From Candidatus Dadabacteria bacterium (lineage in GTDB: Bacteria > Desulfobacterota_D > UBA1144 > Nemesobacterales > UBA2774): 5,536 bases of DNA. Made by a program: the position numbers and the translations under genes. The stretch spans positions 1 through 5,536 of the forward strand of contig DAOVUC010000126.1 of the NCBI GenBank assembly GCA_030632765.1. The letters are read 5' to 3'. The first letter of the stretch is position 1. Each line of letters opens with the position of its first letter. This document shows, piece by piece, positions 1-5,536 of the stretch. The notes under the pieces were generated by a model. It was not told the origin of the DNA and made no database searches. It was given only the letters and a program-made list of their open reading frames with translations.

Positions 1-1
1 A

Positions 2-391
2 GTTGTTCCTAATGGGGCTATATATGCGGGTGTAATAACCAATTATTCAGCTACAGGTACGAGAAGAATAGATATGGTATTTGGTATTGGATATGAAGAC
101 GATATAGTAAAAGCTAAGGGAATCATTGAAGAAATCATCAAGTCTGAAAACCGTATACTAAATACTCCAGAATATGACATAGTTGTTGGAGAGCTTGCCG
201 ACAGCAGCGTAAATATATATGTACGTCCTTGGGTTAGCACATCAAATTTCTGGCCGGTTAAATTTGATTTAACAGAGAGGATAAAACTAGAATTTGATAA
301 AAACGGAATCTCGATACCTTATCCGCAAATGGATGTACACACTTATACAACAGAACAAGAAAAAGAAAATACAGAAGACTCAACTACCTAA
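2..391 (+). CDS. mscS: MscS-family mechanosensitive channel, C-terminal part (5' end outside window)
   Basis: The frame is open from the left edge and ends at TAA 389-391, giving 129 residues of a longer protein. MscS channels sit in the inner membrane and open under tension to release small solutes during hypo-osmotic shock. The visible part begins VVPNGAIYAG, the conserved start of the cytoplasmic beta domain (compare VPNG in E. coli MscS). It continues through TNYSATGTRR and FGIGYEDDI into the alpha/beta domain, with RILNTPEY, RPWV and the hallmark ending GISIPYPQMDVH. A short acidic, Thr/Glu-rich tail of about 15 residues follows. The end aligns with the small E. coli-type MscS rather than the large MscK/YbdG types, but the membrane helices and pore are not in view, so the subtype is inferred. 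The next gene starts 11 bases after this stop and its ribosome binding site abuts it, so the two are probably cotranscribed. Confidence 0.93.
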   Translation, partial: VVPNGAIYAGVITNYSATGTRRIDMVFGIGYEDDIVKAKGIIEEIIKSENRILNTPEYDIVVGELADSSVNIYVRPWVSTSNFWPVKFDLTERIKLEFDKNGISIPYPQMDVHTYTTEQEKENTEDSTT

Positions 392-395
392 AGGA
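391..395 (+). promoter_or_regulatory. Shine-Dalgarno AAGGA for the thioesterase gene
   Basis: AAGGA lies seven bases before the ATG at 403. Its first base is the last base of the upstream TAA stop codon. This fixes the thioesterase start and suggests that translation of the two genes is linked. Confidence 0.7.
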
Positions 396-402
396 ATCCC
401 AT

Positions 403-1377
403 ATGCCATCAATAGCAGAAACAAAACGTCAGATGATTCAGTTCGTTTTCCCCGAGCATGCCAGCGTACATGACAGGTTAAGTGGTGGGAGATTGATGGA
501 ATGGATAATGCTAGCCGCAACTATTGATTCATCCCTTATCTCCAAGGGGATTACTGTATTAGGCGCAACTGATAGTATAGATTTTATAAACCCCGTCAAG
601 GTTGGAGAAATTGGAACTCTTGAGAGCTGGGTTGAATATATCGGGTCTAGTTCAATGGAGCTTGGAGTAAAGGTTTATTCAGAGAACCCTGAGAGCGGCA
701 ACAAGAAACTTACTACCTCTTCACACTTAGCTTTTGTAGCTGTTGATGAGAGTGGAAAACCACGAAAGATCTTGGAGAAAATAACACCTGCGGACAATGA
801 GGAAATGTCTATATACACGGAAGCTAAGGAAAGAAAGGAAGCAAGACTAACCCAATTAGCAAAGAGGGATGATCAGGCTCGTAACACAATTGATGAAACT
901 GAAATTGCAAGAATGCGCCTTGAAACTACAAAGGTCGTTCTCCCTGAGGATACTTTCCACGGAGACTTTATGGCAGTTGGAAAGTTAATGATGGATATAG
1001 ATCAAGCTGCATCTATTCTCGCAATGAGGTTTGTTAGAGGTGTCATGATTACAGGTTCATTAGACGATCTTTATTTTTATTCTCCGATTAGAATAGGCGA
1101 TATAATAACCTTTAAAGCAGGAATTACTTATGTTGGTCAGAGCTCGCTTGAGGTTGGCATCAAAGTTCTATCAGAAGACGTTATGAGCGGAGAACAAAGA
1201 CATACCTGTACAGCATTTTTAAGCTTTGTACACCTTGAAAAGGATGGATCTACCAAGCCGGTACCAGAGTTTGATCCTGAAACTCCCGAGGAAAAGAGGC
1301 TCTGGAAAAAGGCGTTGGAAAGAAAAGATTTTAGATCGGAGAGAGTTAAAGAAATTAAGACAAATTACGAATATTAA
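403..1377 (+). CDS. Acyl-CoA thioesterase with two hotdog domains (ACOT7/BFIT-like)
   Basis: This 324-residue protein holds two tandem hotdog folds and is predicted to hydrolyse acyl-CoA to free acid and CoA in the cytoplasm. Domain 1 spans about residues 10-125 and domain 2 about 172-290, joined by a charged helical linker (126-171). The repeats align clearly: IDFINPVKVGEIG...YIGSSSMELGVKV in the first, LYFYSPIRIGDII...YVGQSSLEVGIKV in the second. SSxE and F/Y-x-x-P-x-x-x-G are typical of this superfamily, and each domain ends with the usual PxxxP-type strand after its core. The domains are not equivalent. Domain 1 keeps Gly-Gly (28-29) but has Met36 where an acidic residue normally sits. 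Domain 2 has a poor Gly-Gly (AVG, 191-193) but keeps the acidic residue as Asp200 in IDQAA. Substrate chain length cannot be read from the sequence. The start is supported by AAGGA at 391-395. Family assignment is firm; substrate is unknown. Confidence 0.85.
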   Translation: MPSIAETKRQMIQFVFPEHASVHDRLSGGRLMEWIMLAATIDSSLISKGITVLGATDSIDFINPVKVGEIGTLESWVEYIGSSSMELGVKVYSENPESGNKKLTTSSHLAFVAVDESGKPRKILEKITPADNEEMSIYTEAKERKEARLTQLAKRDDQARNTIDETEIARMRLETTKVVLPEDTFHGDFMAVGKLMMDIDQAASILAMRFVRGVMITGSLDDLYFYSPIRIGDIITFKAGITYVGQSSLEVGIKVLSEDVMSGEQRHTCTAFLSFVHLEKDGSTKPVPEFDPETPEEKRLWKKALERKDFRSERVKEIKTNYEY

Positions 1378-1450
1378 TAATTGCCGTAGGATATTTTTTG
1401 CTATGTGTTAGGATTGTAATAATTGAGATTTTGATAATACATACTATCCA

Positions 1451-1882
1451 ATGAAAAATTATCTTACGTACCTTGTAATCTCCATGCTAAGCACTACGAC
1501 TGCCTTGATTCTGATAGACAATGTCTTAATTCCCACTCAAAAAGCTATATCTGAGACAGACAATTCTGATATTTCAGATGAAGAGAAAAAGTACGTTTCT
1601 GAAGACGGAATGGTTCATCTTGAAAACGAAATGGATATCTTGGAATTAATCAAAGCGGTGAGTGAAATTAATGAAGAGGTCTATATATTAGATGAATCAG
1701 TTAAACCTCAGAAAGTGGGAATTATTACCCCTGATGTAGGCATGAAAAAAGAAGATTTCGTAAAGTTTTTTGATATAATACTGAACATAAATGGGCTTTC
1801 GATAGTAAAAACTGACGGAGTTAACAAAGTAATTAATTCCAGCCGAATTAAGGAAGAAAATACTCCAATGATAATTGACTAA
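1451..1882 (+). CDS. Small exported or membrane-anchored protein with a lone secretin (GspD-type) N0 domain
   Basis: This 143-residue protein has an N-terminal hydrophobic stretch (about residues 4-27, after Lys2) that could be a signal peptide or a membrane anchor. An acidic linker (35-52) follows, then one compact domain (53-130). That domain reads like the N0 domain of type II secretion secretins: a short strand (MVHLENEMDI), helix LELIKAVSEI, VYILDESVK, strand KVGIITPD, helix EDFVKFFDIILNINGLSIV and a last strand VNKVINSS, ending with a Pro-containing tail. GspD N0 domains have the same order (D-hydrophobic-x-x-hydrophobic-I-K, D-x-x-V-K, I-I-x-P, L-x-x-N-G, K-V-V). Secretins continue with N1-N3 and a beta-barrel; here a stop follows at once and the next gene lies on the other strand. 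It may be a true single-domain protein or a secretin remnant. No clear Shine-Dalgarno precedes the ATG, and Met12 is a less likely alternative because it would shorten the hydrophobic segment. The gene is 73 bases downstream of the thioesterase gene. Confidence 0.7.
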   Translation: MKNYLTYLVISMLSTTTALILIDNVLIPTQKAISETDNSDISDEEKKYVSEDGMVHLENEMDILELIKAVSEINEEVYILDESVKPQKVGIITPDVGMKKEDFVKFFDIILNINGLSIVKTDGVNKVINSSRIKEENTPMIID

Positions 1883-1911
1883 TCAGAATAAGATCTAAAA
1901 ACTTTAATTGA

Positions 1912-2991
1912 CTAGAACTTTAATCTAGGCATCACTTCTTCAGCTAGTAAACGCATAGACCGGGTCCACTTATCCTTTGGTTTCCACTCATGACCCATTA
2001 CAAGCAGCACTCCAAAACCACCTACTGAGTCGTAGAGATCCTCGATTTGAGCAACCACATCATCCGGGCTTCCGACAATCCATAAATTATCGATCATATA
2101 ATCTATAGTCACGTCAGAATCCGGCATGGATTTATCTGATTTAAAGATGTTCAAGTTGCCCCTGATTTTAGGAATCATTTTAAAGAAATAATCTGTAAAA
2201 TCCCGGGCTAAAGTGCCTTCTTTAACTAAATTGCGAGCTTCCTCTGTAGTTTCTGCGACAAAGATATCCCTTGCTATTCTCCATTTAGATCTGTCCGGAT
2301 TCTTGCCGGATTTAAGTGCTCCCTCTTCTACCGAATCCCAGTGCGTTCTTAAAACATTGCTGGTAACAAAATTTATACTCATGGGTATCCAGCCATTCTC
2401 CCCGGCCACTTTTAAAGTGCTCGAGCTCTCGGTAATGCCGGCAACAGCAATTGGAGGATGGGGCTTTTGGAAGGGCTTGGCATGAACACCGAGTCCCACA
2501 TCTGTTTGCGGCTCAGGAACGGTAAAACTCCACCTTTTGTTTCCATATTTGCCGGGCTTAGGGTTATTCCACAAATTCAAGATAAATGCCAAAGAATCAT
2601 TTGTCAGATCCCTATGTTCTCCTGATCTAGGATCAATATCAAATGCCTCAAAGTCCCCTATAAAACTCCCAGCTCCTACGCCCCAGTAAAACCTTCCTTT
2701 GGCCAGGTTATCTAAAACTGCTATTCTGTGCGCAAGAACAAAGGGGTTGTGATCGGGAAGGCAAGAGACGCCAGTTCCGAGAATGATATTTTTTGTCAGT
2801 GGAATTGCGTTCGCGATAAACAGATCAGGGGCAGGTATGTTCTCCCATCCCGCTGTAAAGTGCTCTCCAATCCAGGCTTCTTTAAACCCCAATTCATCAA
2901 GCAGAACAATCTGCTCAAGGTCTTCTTGAAGCGTATCAGCAAGGTCTCTGCCCGCGGGATGGAGGGGCATTGTAAAATAGCCTATTTCCAA
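1912..2991 (-). CDS. LLM-class flavin-dependent monooxygenase (bacterial luciferase family, limonene monooxygenase-like)
   Basis: This 359-residue cytoplasmic enzyme has the luciferase-like TIM-barrel fold, whose members use reduced FMN (or F420) and oxygen to oxidise lipophilic substrates. Family landmarks appear in order: first strand EIGYFTMPLHPAGR (residues 2-15), helix LEQIVLLDELGF, EAWIGEHF with the conserved His44, ILGTGVSCLPDHNPF (70-84), LDNLAKGRFYWGVGAG (93-108), then KPHPPIAVAG and a C-terminal NLWIVGSPDDVVAQI leading to the final helix EEVMPRLKF. PLHPxGR and the GxGVSxLPxHxP pattern resemble limonene 1,2-monooxygenase-type members. Length is normal and the gene looks intact. The start is TTG, supported by GGAG at the right distance; the next ATG (Met8) would remove the first barrel strand. 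The 3' end faces the N0-domain gene with 29 bases between stops. The true substrate cannot be told from sequence. Confidence 0.9.
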   Translation of the reverse strand: MEIGYFTMPLHPAGRDLADTLQEDLEQIVLLDELGFKEAWIGEHFTAGWENIPAPDLFIANAIPLTKNIILGTGVSCLPDHNPFVLAHRIAVLDNLAKGRFYWGVGAGSFIGDFEAFDIDPRSGEHRDLTNDSLAFILNLWNNPKPGKYGNKRWSFTVPEPQTDVGLGVHAKPFQKPHPPIAVAGITESSSTLKVAGENGWIPMSINFVTSNVLRTHWDSVEEGALKSGKNPDRSKWRIARDIFVAETTEEARNLVKEGTLARDFTDYFFKMIPKIRGNLNIFKSDKSMPDSDVTIDYMIDNLWIVGSPDDVVAQIEDLYDSVGGFGVLLVMGHEWKPKDKWTRSMRLLAEEVMPRLKF

Positions 2992-3287
2992 TTAAAAGCT
3001 CCAACTAACAGAAGTATGTATTTGGATATGGATATTAACACAACTTGGATTTTTCTACAAAACTGAAGTTGCAAATTCAAAAACTCAATAATTTTAGACA
3101 AATAATTTTTCACGACTGTAAACGGACGATATCCGGGGACATGGTTATATAAATCCCGGGCATTAGATCTTGAAGAAAAACCCCCGGAAAGCGTATTTGT
3201 AGAGGCAATAAATCCATAATACCAATCATATTTCCGCTCTCCTAACCTATCCCAATATTTTATTCCCGCCTTAGTATCTTTTCTCAT
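2982..3287 (-). CDS. Doubtful small ORF, or gene remnant, upstream of and overlapping the monooxygenase start
   Basis: An ATG-initiated frame of 101 codons fills most of the 368-base gap between the monooxygenase and nhaA. I do not recognise the product. The first 65 or so residues (KYWDRLGERKYDWYYGF, NHVPGYRPF) look somewhat protein-like, rich in Tyr, Trp, Gly and Arg. The rest is low-complexity and hydrophobic (VVLISISKYILLLVGAF) and comes from strongly AT-rich DNA. Its last 10 bases overlap the TTG start of the monooxygenase, which would allow translational coupling if it is real. Against it: no Shine-Dalgarno before the ATG, no recognisable domain, and a candidate promoter for the next gene inside it. 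It may be a decayed gene whose 5' part still reads open. Confidence 0.27.
   Translation of the reverse strand: MRKDTKAGIKYWDRLGERKYDWYYGFIASTNTLSGGFSSRSNARDLYNHVPGYRPFTVVKNYLSKIIEFLNLQLQFCRKIQVVLISISKYILLLVGAFNWK
2999..3002 (-). promoter_or_regulatory. Shine-Dalgarno GGAG deciding the TTG start of the monooxygenase
   Basis: On the - strand GGAG is followed by a seven-base spacer and then TTG at 2991-2989. This spacing is ideal, and together with the conserved first barrel strand it favours TTG over the in-frame ATG seven codons later. Confidence 0.65.
3052..3080 (-). promoter_or_regulatory. Weak candidate sigma-70 promoter for the monooxygenase
   Basis: On the - strand TTGAAT (3080-3075), a 17-base spacer and TAGAAA (3057-3052) give four of six matches in each box. 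Transcription would begin some 50-60 bases before the TTG start. Such matches are common in AT-rich DNA, and this one lies inside the doubtful reading frame 2982-3287, so the two interpretations compete. Confidence 0.25.
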
Positions 3288-3330
3288 AAGAAATTAAACT
3301 GTTTTATAATACCTCCGATTAGCGTATAAT
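3281..3330 (+). promoter_or_regulatory. Candidate nhaA promoter region with two TATAAT boxes
   Basis: TATAAT occurs exactly at 3305-3310 and again at 3325-3330. The first has a plausible -35, TTCTCA at 3281-3286 (four of six), at an 18-base spacing, and would give a leader of about 40 bases. The second has no good -35 but would start transcription just before the Shine-Dalgarno. E. coli nhaA is known to be driven by Na+ through NhaR; no nhaR gene or recognisable operator is visible here. Confidence 0.4.
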
Positions 3331-3342
3331 TTTTTCTGCTTC

Positions 3343-3348
3343 AGGAGG
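3343..3348 (+). promoter_or_regulatory. Strong Shine-Dalgarno AGGAGG for nhaA, long spacing
   Basis: A perfect AGGAGG stands 11 bases before the ATG at 3360, a little longer than usual. No nearer in-frame start codon exists, and the protein begins as NhaA normally does, so the ATG is kept. Confidence 0.7.
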
Positions 3349-3359
3349 GATTAAATATA

Positions 3360-4553
3360 ATGAGGGTAAAGCCAATTCGCGCTTTAGAAGCTATTCGGGA
3401 ATTCCTAAAACTAGAATCCGCAAGCGGAATTATTCTTGTTGGAGCGGCAATACTTGCTCTAATAATAAACAATTCTCCCCTCTCGAGCCTATACGATCTA
3501 TTTCTTGATACCTCGGTTGAAATTCGCATTGGGGGCCTTTACTTAGCAAAACCGCTTCTCCTATGGATAAACGACGGGCTCATGGCCATTTTCTTTTTAT
3601 TAATTGGGCTTGAAGTAAAGCGTGAAATTTTAGACGGCCAGCTATCCAGTCTTTCCCAAGTAGCCCTGCCCGGTATTGCTGCAATAGGCGGTATGGCAAT
3701 TCCAGCTTTAATTTATGTAATTTTCAATATCAATAATGCCTCAGCGCTTAATGGCTGGGCAATACCCGCTGCTACTGACATTGCATTTGCGCTTGGTATT
3801 TTGGCTTTACTTGGTTCCCGGGTACCACTTTCCTTAAAACTTTTCTTACTTACACTTGCGATAATAGACGACTTAGGCGCAATAGTAATCATAGCTATTT
3901 TCTATTCAGGGGAGCTCTCAGTTACATCTCTTATCTTTGCAGGGGTAGCTATAGCGGCCTTATTCGCTATGAACCTCTTTGGTGTAAAGAGAATAGCGGC
4001 CTTCGTAGTTGTTGGCATTATACTCTGGATATGCGTCCTAAAATCTGGTGTTCATGCAACCCTGGCAGGCGTGATACTAGCTTTTGCTATTCCTCTCAGA
4101 ACCAAAAAAGATGAGCCCTGTCCACTACGTGAAATGGAGCACTCTCTTCATCCCTGGATAGCTTTTGGTATTATGCCTATCTTTGCATTCGCAAATGCCG
4201 GGGTATCGCTTAAGGGGATGTCTTTTGGATCTTTATTTGAGCCTATTCCGATTGGAATTGCTCTTGGACTTTTTCTTGGGAAGCAGGTGGGAGTTTTTGG
4301 ATTCTCATTTGCAGCTGTTAAATTGGGTCTAGCAAAATTGCCTTCAGATATAAATTGGCGATTGATATACGGGACTTCTGTTCTTTGCGGTATCGGTTTC
4401 ACAATGAGCTTATTTATCAGCACACTCGCGTTTGACAGCAGTATTGCGGATGACGCGACCTCGGCTCGTATCGGAATTCTTGTCGGATCCTTCATCGCGG
4501 CTATTGTCGGGTACCTAATTCTAAAATCTTCCCTAAAAGATGACTCTGATTAG
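3360..4553 (+). CDS. nhaA: Na+/H+ antiporter NhaA
   Basis: This complete 397-residue inner-membrane antiporter exchanges protons inward for Na+ (or Li+) outward and protects cells against sodium and alkaline pH. About twelve hydrophobic helices are visible. Key residues of E. coli NhaA are all present: [10 protein letters not shown] (Glu85, equivalent to Glu78), the unwound helix IV motif [11 protein letters not shown] with Asp140 (Asp133), the ion-binding pair IIDDLGAI with Asp170-Asp171 (Asp163-Asp164), His232 in [10 protein letters not shown] (pH-response His225), [10 protein letters not shown], Lys308 in LGKQVGVF (Lys300) and [11 protein letters not shown]. Length is normal for the family and there is no sign of damage, so it should be active. 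It is divergent from the monooxygenase gene and followed on the same strand after 44 bases by the DUF1461 gene. No convincing terminator lies in that gap, so cotranscription is possible. Confidence 0.98.
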   Translation: MRVKPIRALEAIREFLKLESASGIILVGAAILALIINNSPLSSLYDLFLDTSVEIRIGGLYLAKPLLLWINDGLMAIFFLLIGLEVKREILDGQLSSLSQVALPGIAAIGGMAIPALIYVIFNINNASALNGWAIPAATDIAFALGILALLGSRVPLSLKLFLLTLAIIDDLGAIVIIAIFYSGELSVTSLIFAGVAIAALFAMNLFGVKRIAAFVVVGIILWICVLKSGVHATLAGVILAFAIPLRTKKDEPCPLREMEHSLHPWIAFGIMPIFAFANAGVSLKGMSFGSLFEPIPIGIALGLFLGKQVGVFGFSFAAVKLGLAKLPSDINWRLIYGTSVLCGIGFTMSLFISTLAFDSSIADDATSARIGILVGSFIAAIVGYLILKSSLKDDSD

Positions 4554-4597
4554 CATGATTAATTCTTGCAAATTAAAAAAGCATATTCACTAATTAA

Positions 4598-5185
4598 ATG
4601 ACCGGATTAAACAAAATTAAAGGAATAGCTCTTTTTATCTCCTTACTGTATCTGACCTTCTATATACCGATGACTCTAACATTTTACTTTCCTCAGTGGA
4701 TGGAGCTTAACTGTGGGTGGCATGACCGATGTGAGGAAATCGGGGAGGAAAGAGCTTTAAGTGGTATTAATGAGCTTGCCTCGTATTTCAGACATCAGGG
4801 AGAACTTAATAGCTTCCTCACACAAAAGGAGAAGCTACACCTCAAAGAAGTAAGGGGGCTTTTCGATAAGATGTTTTTTCTGGGTTTGGTAAGCCTGGTC
4901 ATGGTTTTACTAACTTACAATAGAAAACGTATGTCCCGGTACGCCTTAATAAATGCTTTGATTATTATTGCTTTGCTGATAGTACTGCCGTTTTTCGGCA
5001 CCTTCTGGAGGGATGTATTCCACCCTCTTCTTTTTGATAATGACCTTTGGAAGAATAACAGGTACGACCTTTCTTTTTACATAATGCCTAGACAGTTTTT
5101 CAAGTATACAGTGGTGCTCCTGATCATATTATGCTTCTCGATAAATATAGCTATATGGCTTGGACTGCGGTCAAGGAATAAGTGA
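4598..5185 (+). CDS. Integral membrane protein of the DUF1461 / TIGR01906 type, function unknown
   Basis: This 195-residue protein has four predicted membrane segments (about residues 9-31, 93-106, 115-134 and 168-190). Two soluble loops should lie on the same, probably outer, face. The first loop (32-92) ends in KEKLHLKEVRGLF, matching the conserved E-x-x-H-L-x-x-V of DUF1461. The second (135-167) has FHPLLFDNDLW followed by MPRQFF, matching the family pattern of F-H-x-x-x-F-x-x-x-x-W and P-x-x-F-F. Family membership is recalled, not searched, and the molecular role is unknown. Two close cysteines (39 and 45) in the first loop could form a disulfide. No Shine-Dalgarno precedes the ATG, so translation may be weak, leaderless or coupled to nhaA. 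The stop is separated by three bases from the stop of the opposing HExxH gene. Confidence 0.72.
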   Translation: MTGLNKIKGIALFISLLYLTFYIPMTLTFYFPQWMELNCGWHDRCEEIGEERALSGINELASYFRHQGELNSFLTQKEKLHLKEVRGLFDKMFFLGLVSLVMVLLTYNRKRMSRYALINALIIIALLIVLPFFGTFWRDVFHPLLFDNDLWKNNRYDLSFYIMPRQFFKYTVVLLIILCFSINIAIWLGLRSRNK

Positions 5186-5188
5186 GTA

Positions 5189-5536
5189 TTAATTTACCCC
5201 TTCGATTCCATTGACATTTATACCAAATATATCGCCGATTTCACAATTATCCTGTCCAATGCAGGACTGAAAGTCAGATTGATTACTGTGGTCTGCTTCC
5301 ATGCCGTATCTGTGGCCGAGCTCATGGCGCCATACGGAGAATTCCCCACATCCGAGGAATCCACCTTCTGAAAGCACAATTATATCGTTGCCAACAAAGT
5401 AAACCCCGGCGCATACGCTAAGACCAACAGCCTCACACTCAAATCTATTAGGCACGACATATACTTTCAAATCAGAGAGCGGGGGAATAATGGTTCCGTT
5501 ACCTAACATTACATCCTCAAAACCTAGTTGAGAGCC
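5189..5536 (-). CDS. Putative cysteine-rich zinc metalloprotease (HExxH), C-terminal part, runs off right edge
   Basis: The last 115 codons of a - strand gene are visible, ending at TAA 5191-5189. The frame stays open to the edge of the window. The core is WRHELGHRYGMEADH, with the zincin signature HELGH encoded at 5326-5312: the two His would bind zinc and Glu would be catalytic. A third ligand could be the His eight residues after the second one. The preceding part (DLKVYVVP, GVYFVGNDIIVLSEGG) looks like the beta-sheet that comes before the active-site helix in zincins. Five cysteines in the visible part suggest disulfides and hence export. An ATG at 5509 has GAGG five bases upstream and could be the start, but it would give no signal peptide, so I favour a start beyond the window. 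The substrate is unknown; a lipoprotein or secreted protease is the likely type. Confidence 0.62.
   Translation of the reverse strand, partial: GSQLGFEDVMLGNGTIIPPLSDLKVYVVPNRFECEAVGLSVCAGVYFVGNDIIVLSEGGFLGCGEFSVWRHELGHRYGMEADHSNQSDFQSCIGQDNCEIGDIFGINVNGIEGVN

Larger units (their letters stand above)
2992..3359. other. Divergent intergenic region between the monooxygenase and nhaA
   Basis: This 368-base stretch separates two divergently transcribed genes and should hold both promoters. It is AT-rich next to each gene, with a more GC-rich middle (about 3120-3250) containing short C/G blocks: CCGGGG near 3133, CCCGGG near 3157 and CCCCCGG near 3181. These could pair into 5-bp stems with long loops, which is too weak to call a structured RNA. 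I found no tRNA-like cloverleaf and no long repeat. The only long reading frame is the doubtful - strand one at 2982-3287. Confidence 0.5.

Noticed and set aside
43..240. 65-codon - strand frame opposite the channel gene
   Set aside because: It is antisense to conserved MscS sequence and Ser/Ile-rich as expected of a shadow.
1226..1411. 61-codon + strand frame overlapping the end of the thioesterase gene
   Set aside because: It is out of frame with a clear conserved domain, rich in Arg and Lys, and has no ribosome binding site or recognisable features.
1912..1928. Inverted repeat CTAGA-7-TCTAG as a possible bidirectional terminator
   Set aside because: The stem is only five base pairs, AT-rich, has no U-tract and lies within the last codons of the monooxygenase gene.
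2213..2485. 90-codon + strand frame inside the monooxygenase gene
   Set aside because: It lies antisense to strongly conserved coding sequence; its product shows no family pattern.
2728..3066. 112-codon + strand frame opposite the start of the monooxygenase
   Set aside because: It is antisense to the conserved N-terminal barrel strands and has no Shine-Dalgarno or recognisable domain.
3120..3190. GC-rich blocks between the divergent genes as a structured RNA or riboswitch
   Set aside because: Only five-base stems with long loops can be drawn, and no known riboswitch core or tRNA-like motif is visible.
3341..3529. 62-codon - strand frame across the nhaA start
   Set aside because: It is antisense to the first NhaA helix and covers the nhaA ribosome binding site.
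4148..4495. 115-codon - strand frame inside nhaA
   Set aside because: It is an antisense shadow of NhaA helices with composition typical of complementing hydrophobic codons.
4559..4576. Inverted repeat TTAATT-6-AATTAA followed by A-rich sequence after nhaA
   Set aside because: An all-AT six-base stem is too unstable for an intrinsic terminator on the + strand and the downstream run is A, not T.

Overview
This is an ordinary-looking stretch of chromosome from an AT-rich, probably uncultured Gram-negative bacterium. The Gram-negative reading rests on a protein resembling the N0 domain of outer-membrane secretins. The mix of an MscS channel, a double-hotdog thioesterase, a limonene-monooxygenase-like flavoprotein, NhaA and a DUF1461 membrane protein would fit free-living deltaproteobacteria-like or Dadabacteria-like lineages. 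That placement is a guess from gene content and was not tested. No rRNA, tRNA, CRISPR array, insertion sequence or phage gene was seen.

Layout. (1) On the + strand, bases 2-1882 hold the 3' end of an MscS-family channel gene, a two-domain hotdog acyl-CoA thioesterase gene 11 bases downstream whose Shine-Dalgarno directly abuts the channel stop codon (very likely one operon), and, after a 73-base gap, a small gene for a membrane-anchored or exported protein that is essentially a lone secretin N0 domain. (2) On the - strand, bases 1912-2991 encode an LLM-class flavin-dependent monooxygenase that starts at TTG. A doubtful 101-codon reading frame (2982-3287) lies upstream and overlaps its start. 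(3) On the + strand, bases 3360-4553 encode a complete NhaA Na+/H+ antiporter, followed after 44 bases by a four-helix membrane protein of the DUF1461 type. (4) On the - strand, bases 5189-5536 hold the 3' part of a cysteine-rich HExxH protein, a putative secreted zinc metalloprotease, which runs off the right edge.

How the genes fit together. MscS (release of solutes on hypo-osmotic shock) and NhaA (Na+ and pH homeostasis) suggest a cell exposed to changing salinity, but they are in separate transcription units. The thioesterase and monooxygenase point to acyl-CoA and lipophilic-substrate metabolism without defining a pathway. I see no convincing new multi-gene system. The items most worth a second look are the stand-alone N0-domain protein, the unusual zinc-site spacing of the HExxH protein, and the asymmetric active-site loss in the double-hotdog enzyme.
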